Source: a bacterium (GTDB lineage Bacteria > Campylobacterota > Campylobacteria > Campylobacterales > Sulfurimonadaceae). Taken from it: 64,000 bases of DNA. A model generated the notes under the pieces. It made no database searches. It was not told the origin of the DNA and worked only from the letters and a program-made list of their open reading frames with translations. The DNA lies in contig JAHJEG010000001.1 in assembly GCA_018825665.1 (NCBI GenBank), positions 1 to 64,000 of the forward strand, read 5' to 3'. Shown here one piece after another: positions 60,594 through 64,000 of the stretch. Position 1 is the first letter of the stretch; each line of letters starts with the position of its first letter. The translations under genes and the position numbers were made by a program.

Positions 60594-62613
60594 AGACTCC
60601 CAATAGCATTTTTAGATTGACTTGGGATGCAAAACTGTATGAGAATATAATCGAAATCTGTTGTGCGACCGCCTCAAATCCGCTCTCATTTTGTGAAATC
60701 GTATTGAGAATATACGCGTGAACATCGCATGTCTCACTACTTGATAAGACAATTCTTTTGTTTGTGAATGTATCTATTATCTCCAAGGTGTCCACTCCAT
60801 ACAGACTTAATCCCTCTTCGATCTTCACACCGTTTAATGTCGCCAGCTTTGGATGTGCCAAATGAAAGTTAAACTCCATCCCGTAATAGAGTTTCTCTTC
60901 ACAGATACTCTTTACACTCAGCTCAAGACCTACACCCGCATCTTCAAAGGTATACCTTTTTTCCATGCTTGCGGCATAGTTTTTCTCAAGGTAGAAGCCT
61001 CCATCCCTGTAAAAAGTATTCGTTTGCGCATCAAGCTCAAAAGCCTGGTTTGCAAAATCACCAACTTCATGAAACGAAACTTTTTTAAAATTATCCAGAG
61101 TAAAACCGTCCGTACTGAAATGATCGACAAAAGAGTGTTTAGGGTGCCAGTCATAAATCAGCTGTTCTTTGAGCGTGTCATTTACCTCTGCCCCGTCATT
61201 ATGTATCGTGGCAATCTCATCATCGCTGTTTATGCGCTCATGTACCTCTTTTGGATGAAGTATTTTTTCGTGATAGGCTTCTTCTCTGCGCATAAGCGTA
61301 TTTTGCCAGTTAAACAAAACGTCAAGTGAACCAAACTCAAGCATCTGTCCGCCAAATTTGCCTGAAAAGACAAGAGAAAGTGATTTACTCAGCACTTTGA
61401 GCTCTTCATATCCGTCTTGGTCTATATCTTTTACAAGACAAGATATCTTTTTCCTGCTGTAAAACTTTTCAATCTCAAGTAAGTACCTATAGGCATTATC
61501 GCGTAAATTTGGAAGGTAAAGCCCCCCGAAAACTCCATGCCAGAATACGTCATTTGTCTGAAGTTTATAAAGACTCTGCAGAGACTTTTTATCAAGCTTA
61601 TGCTGATTTTTACTGTGAAACAACATTCTTTTGTGAAGATAATTGCTCTCATGGTATTTGATAAAGAAATTTTTCCATATGCCGCCTTTTATAAAAGCAA
61701 CTCCCATAGTATTAAAATACTCAGTTCCCACCTGCTCTTTGAGCGCTTCAAGAGCCAGAGTCTGCTCACTTCGTAAACTCCACTCACCCATCTCAAAATA
61801 CGAGGTATTGTTGAGATACGCTATCCCTTTTGAACGGTTTTGCCCAAGATATTCGCTGTAATGCTGTGTTTGGATCTTATCATTTTTCAAGACTGCTTCA
61901 AGAAAATTTTCCAGCCATTTTTTCTCATATACCCATTCATTTGTTTTTGGCCAAAGACCGAATTTTTCACCGTCATCAAAAATAATCGCGGCAGAGTTCT
62001 CATCTTTTGCACATGCCAAGATAGCATCGATGGAGCGCTCAACGCTGAAAAAAGGCAATGCATATCTAAGAGACTGAGAAATAGGAAAAAGAGCCAGAGG
62101 AGTTCCCCCCTCTTCGGTCACATAATATCCGTCCATATCTTTTGCACTAAAACCGCTGCTTAAAAAATGGTAGTCATCCACTACCGCATAAGAGATATCA
62201 CAGGCATTCAAATCGGGTACTATCGATGATTCCCAGACTCTCTCTGTGAGCCATAACCCGTTTGGTGTTGTTTTTAGGTGCTTTTTGATATATGCATTTA
62301 ACTGATTAATCTGCGCTCTTCTGTCGCATGAGGGAATGGCACTGAGTATCGGTTCATAGTATCCTGCACCTATCCATTCAATCGAACCGAATTTTGTCAA
62401 TTTTTTTATATTTGCAAATATTTTCGGATGCTTCGTTCTTATCACGTCCAAAAGCCATCCGCTGCAGTGAACTGCAAATTTAAAATCCGGATATCTTGCC
62501 ATGGTTTCAAAAAACGGCGCATAACAAAGCTCTATAGCCTCATCGACCGCATCCCCGAAATTATCTATCGGCTGATGCATATGCACACCAAACAACAAAG
62601 AAACTTTACTCAT
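60583..62613 (-). CDS. GH57 4-alpha-glucanotransferase / alpha-amylase
   Basis: 676 residues. The GH57 barrel starts LLFGVHMHQPIDNFGD; the nucleophile Glu is in LTERVWESS (about 123) and the acid Asp in IIFDDGEKFGLW (about 214). DUF1925- and DUF1926-type domains follow, the layout of Thermococcus-type 4-alpha-glucanotransferases. It transfers or releases maltooligosaccharides during glycogen turnover. It lies 12 nt after the next GH57 gene. Confidence 0.88.
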   Translation of the reverse strand: MSKVSLLFGVHMHQPIDNFGDAVDEAIELCYAPFFETMARYPDFKFAVHCSGWLLDVIRTKHPKIFANIKKLTKFGSIEWIGAGYYEPILSAIPSCDRRAQINQLNAYIKKHLKTTPNGLWLTERVWESSIVPDLNACDISYAVVDDYHFLSSGFSAKDMDGYYVTEEGGTPLALFPISQSLRYALPFFSVERSIDAILACAKDENSAAIIFDDGEKFGLWPKTNEWVYEKKWLENFLEAVLKNDKIQTQHYSEYLGQNRSKGIAYLNNTSYFEMGEWSLRSEQTLALEALKEQVGTEYFNTMGVAFIKGGIWKNFFIKYHESNYLHKRMLFHSKNQHKLDKKSLQSLYKLQTNDVFWHGVFGGLYLPNLRDNAYRYLLEIEKFYSRKKISCLVKDIDQDGYEELKVLSKSLSLVFSGKFGGQMLEFGSLDVLFNWQNTLMRREEAYHEKILHPKEVHERINSDDEIATIHNDGAEVNDTLKEQLIYDWHPKHSFVDHFSTDGFTLDNFKKVSFHEVGDFANQAFELDAQTNTFYRDGGFYLEKNYAASMEKRYTFEDAGVGLELSVKSICEEKLYYGMEFNFHLAHPKLATLNGVKIEEGLSLYGVDTLEIIDTFTNKRIVLSSSETCDVHAYILNTISQNESGFEAVAQQISIIFSYSFASQVNLKMLLGVFDV

Positions 62614-62625
62614 ATTTTTACCACC

Positions 62626-64000
62626 TTAAACAAACCAGTTTTCATTATAATTAGTCGTTAAATCAATTTCAAGTTCTCCAAAACCCGGAAGTGACTGCAC
62701 AACAATGCTCTTTTTATAAAGTTCAAATCTAAACTGTACTTTTTGAGCCTGTATGGTACTTTTATCCACACCTATCTCAAGCCACTCTTCACATGCTACC
62801 TTTAAAGAGATATCATTAAAATACTCCTGCACATGCGTATCCTTGCAATTATGGACAATGATAGTCTCATTGAATCCAAGCGGCTCGATAATAATCCGCA
62901 GATAATCACACTCATATAACTGAGTCATATCCGAATCAAATGCGAAATAGATATTTTCCTCATTCTGTCCGTATAATATTTTGCGAACAGGACCGCGAAC
63001 CTTGTCCATAGTAGAAAAAAGCTTTGTCTCATCAACAACACCACACCCGATCCATTCAAAAAACGAATCATGCTTACCGTCAATATCGGGATAGATATGC
63101 GACTGCGGTTTCAGCCAAAAGTCTTGAGAGCTTTTATTTTCTATAATAGGCCTAAACAAATCAGAGGGAGGGCTTATCTCCATCAGATCGTATATTGAGA
63201 TCAGGTGGGAACGAAACAGAGTGTCAAACTCAAGACCAAAATCCGTGAAATGGTCATCTCCGTACCACCAAAACCAGTCCGAACACTCGGCTGCGAGGAA
63301 ATGCTCTGTTATTTTCGCTTTTACACTTTCATCCAGAAGCTGTTTATGATGTTCATAATCCCATTTGCTCATATAAATAAGTTCCCAGGCACGCGTCTTT
63401 TCATTATGCCCCACCCAGGTGTTAAACTCTCCGTGGATCCAGCTTCCGGGTGCTATATGTTCAAGAGTCTGCGCTTCAAGCTTTGCCACATCATCCATAT
63501 GTACCGTTTCGCACCAGGCCGTTTCACTGAGTTTGCTATAAAGGGAATCAAAAAAATCAAAACCGTTATTACTGAAAAACTCCCAGGCATTTTCACCGTC
63601 TAAAATAACAAAAACCACGCCCTGGGGATTGGATGTATTTATCTTTTGAAGTGAAGATATAAAGTGTTCGCTGGCTTTTTGCGGCTCCCAGAACCTGTAT
63701 GTAAATCCGATTAAATCGCTGATGCCGTGATCTCTGAATCCTATACACATCTCTTTGTAATCATAAGGTGTGTATAGCAGACCCCTGTCGTCGGAATGTT
63801 TAGATTTAAAAAGAATAGCCTCGTCTGTCGCTATCCATTTTATTCCGCACTGTTTCAAAAGTGCGATACTTTTTTCATCTACCGCTCCCTCCGCCGGCCA
63901 GAAACCCTCAGGGATAAAGCCGAAGGTTTCAATAAAAAGCTCCTTGGCTCTTTGAACCTGCAGCAAAGCATCCTCCTGCAGAGGTATGTGCTGCTGTGGG
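62626..64000 (-). CDS. GH57 family glycosidase, 5' part beyond the window
   Basis: The frame is open to the right edge, so the gene is truncated by the window; the TTG at 63966 is not taken as the start. At least 457 residues are visible. GFWPAEGAVDEKSIALLKQCGIKWIATDEAI and VFVILDGENAWEF are GH57 signatures; the latter holds the catalytic Asp (LDGENAWE). WFWWYGDDHFTD and a C-terminal beta domain follow. The close relatives are GH57 amylases and related alpha-glucan enzymes. It would be the first visible gene of the glycogen operon. Confidence 0.85.
   Translation of the reverse strand, partial: PQQHIPLQEDALLQVQRAKELFIETFGFIPEGFWPAEGAVDEKSIALLKQCGIKWIATDEAILFKSKHSDDRGLLYTPYDYKEMCIGFRDHGISDLIGFTYRFWEPQKASEHFISSLQKINTSNPQGVVFVILDGENAWEFFSNNGFDFFDSLYSKLSETAWCETVHMDDVAKLEAQTLEHIAPGSWIHGEFNTWVGHNEKTRAWELIYMSKWDYEHHKQLLDESVKAKITEHFLAAECSDWFWWYGDDHFTDFGLEFDTLFRSHLISIYDLMEISPPSDLFRPIIENKSSQDFWLKPQSHIYPDIDGKHDSFFEWIGCGVVDETKLFSTMDKVRGPVRKILYGQNEENIYFAFDSDMTQLYECDYLRIIIEPLGFNETIIVHNCKDTHVQEYFNDISLKVACEEWLEIGVDKSTIQAQKVQFRFELYKKSIVVQSLPGFGELEIDLTTNYNENWFV

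Noticed and set aside
10971-62017. One-mismatch relatives GGCATGTGCAA at 10971, 57517 and 62007
   Set aside because: They share one specific change (G to C at position 9) and may be decayed copies, but were left out of the count to keep it exact.
1-64000. CRISPR arrays, insertion sequences or prophage genes
   Set aside because: No spaced direct repeats of CRISPR type, no transposase or terminal inverted repeats, and no phage structural genes were seen. The single Xer-type recombinase lies in a chromosomal operon.

Overview
The window looks like chromosomal DNA of a Campylobacterota member, probably close to Sulfurimonas or Sulfuricurvum. Reasons: moderate-to-low GC with T-rich promoters; sulfite oxidation and c-type cytochrome genes; FixL/PAS and GGDEF/EAL signalling; and gene orders that, from memory, match Helicobacter/Campylobacter (ruvA-fapA-murJ-cysS, ddl-hydrolase-murF-HIT, pyrD-M16 peptidase-dapA-SDR-pgsA). 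I saw no rRNA, tRNA, CRISPR array, insertion sequence or prophage. No stretch over 300 bases lacks a gene.

Layout. 0-7 kb: a small membrane protein behind a triple 11-bp repeat promoter, a metallothionein-like lipoprotein with a thiamine-binding-fold protein, sulfite dehydrogenase (sorAB), and a receiver / PAS-GGDEF-EAL / PAS-kinase operon. 7-11 kb: a TonB-dependent receptor with a membrane polyferredoxin fused to a NosL domain, possibly a copper system. 11-22 kb: a cell-wall and DNA-repair block (HIT, TRAP dctQM, membrane-anchored murF, hydrolase, ddl, ruvA, fapA, then murJ-cysS). 22-44 kb: mostly housekeeping genes (pyrD, dapA, fabL-like, pgsA, rseP, yggS, polA and others), plus a substrate-binding/GGDEF hybrid sensor and a second NosL-like protein. 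44-50.4 kb: an apparent phosphate-starvation module. PhoX and a di-heme lipoprotein diverge from an OlsF-type ornithine-lipid synthase, with Pho-box-like 11-bp repeats in front of both promoters. 50.5-54.8 kb: xer, bamB-like, yfgM-like, gatC, an arsC-like gene and pilT. 54.8-64 kb: a glycogen operon with glgB, two different glgA genes, galT and two GH57 genes, the last running off the right edge.

The most striking signal crosses all these regions. The non-palindromic 10-mer GGCATGTGGA occurs exactly 28 times (14 per strand); 18 copies extend to GGCATGTGGAA. About 0.1 copy would be expected by chance. Copies lie in many unrelated genes, in several reading frames, and once as a perfect inverted pair at a convergent gene end. 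This is how DNA uptake sequences behave in Neisseriaceae and Pasteurellaceae. I know of no such sequence described for Campylobacterota, so a candidate uptake sequence is the main proposal from this window.
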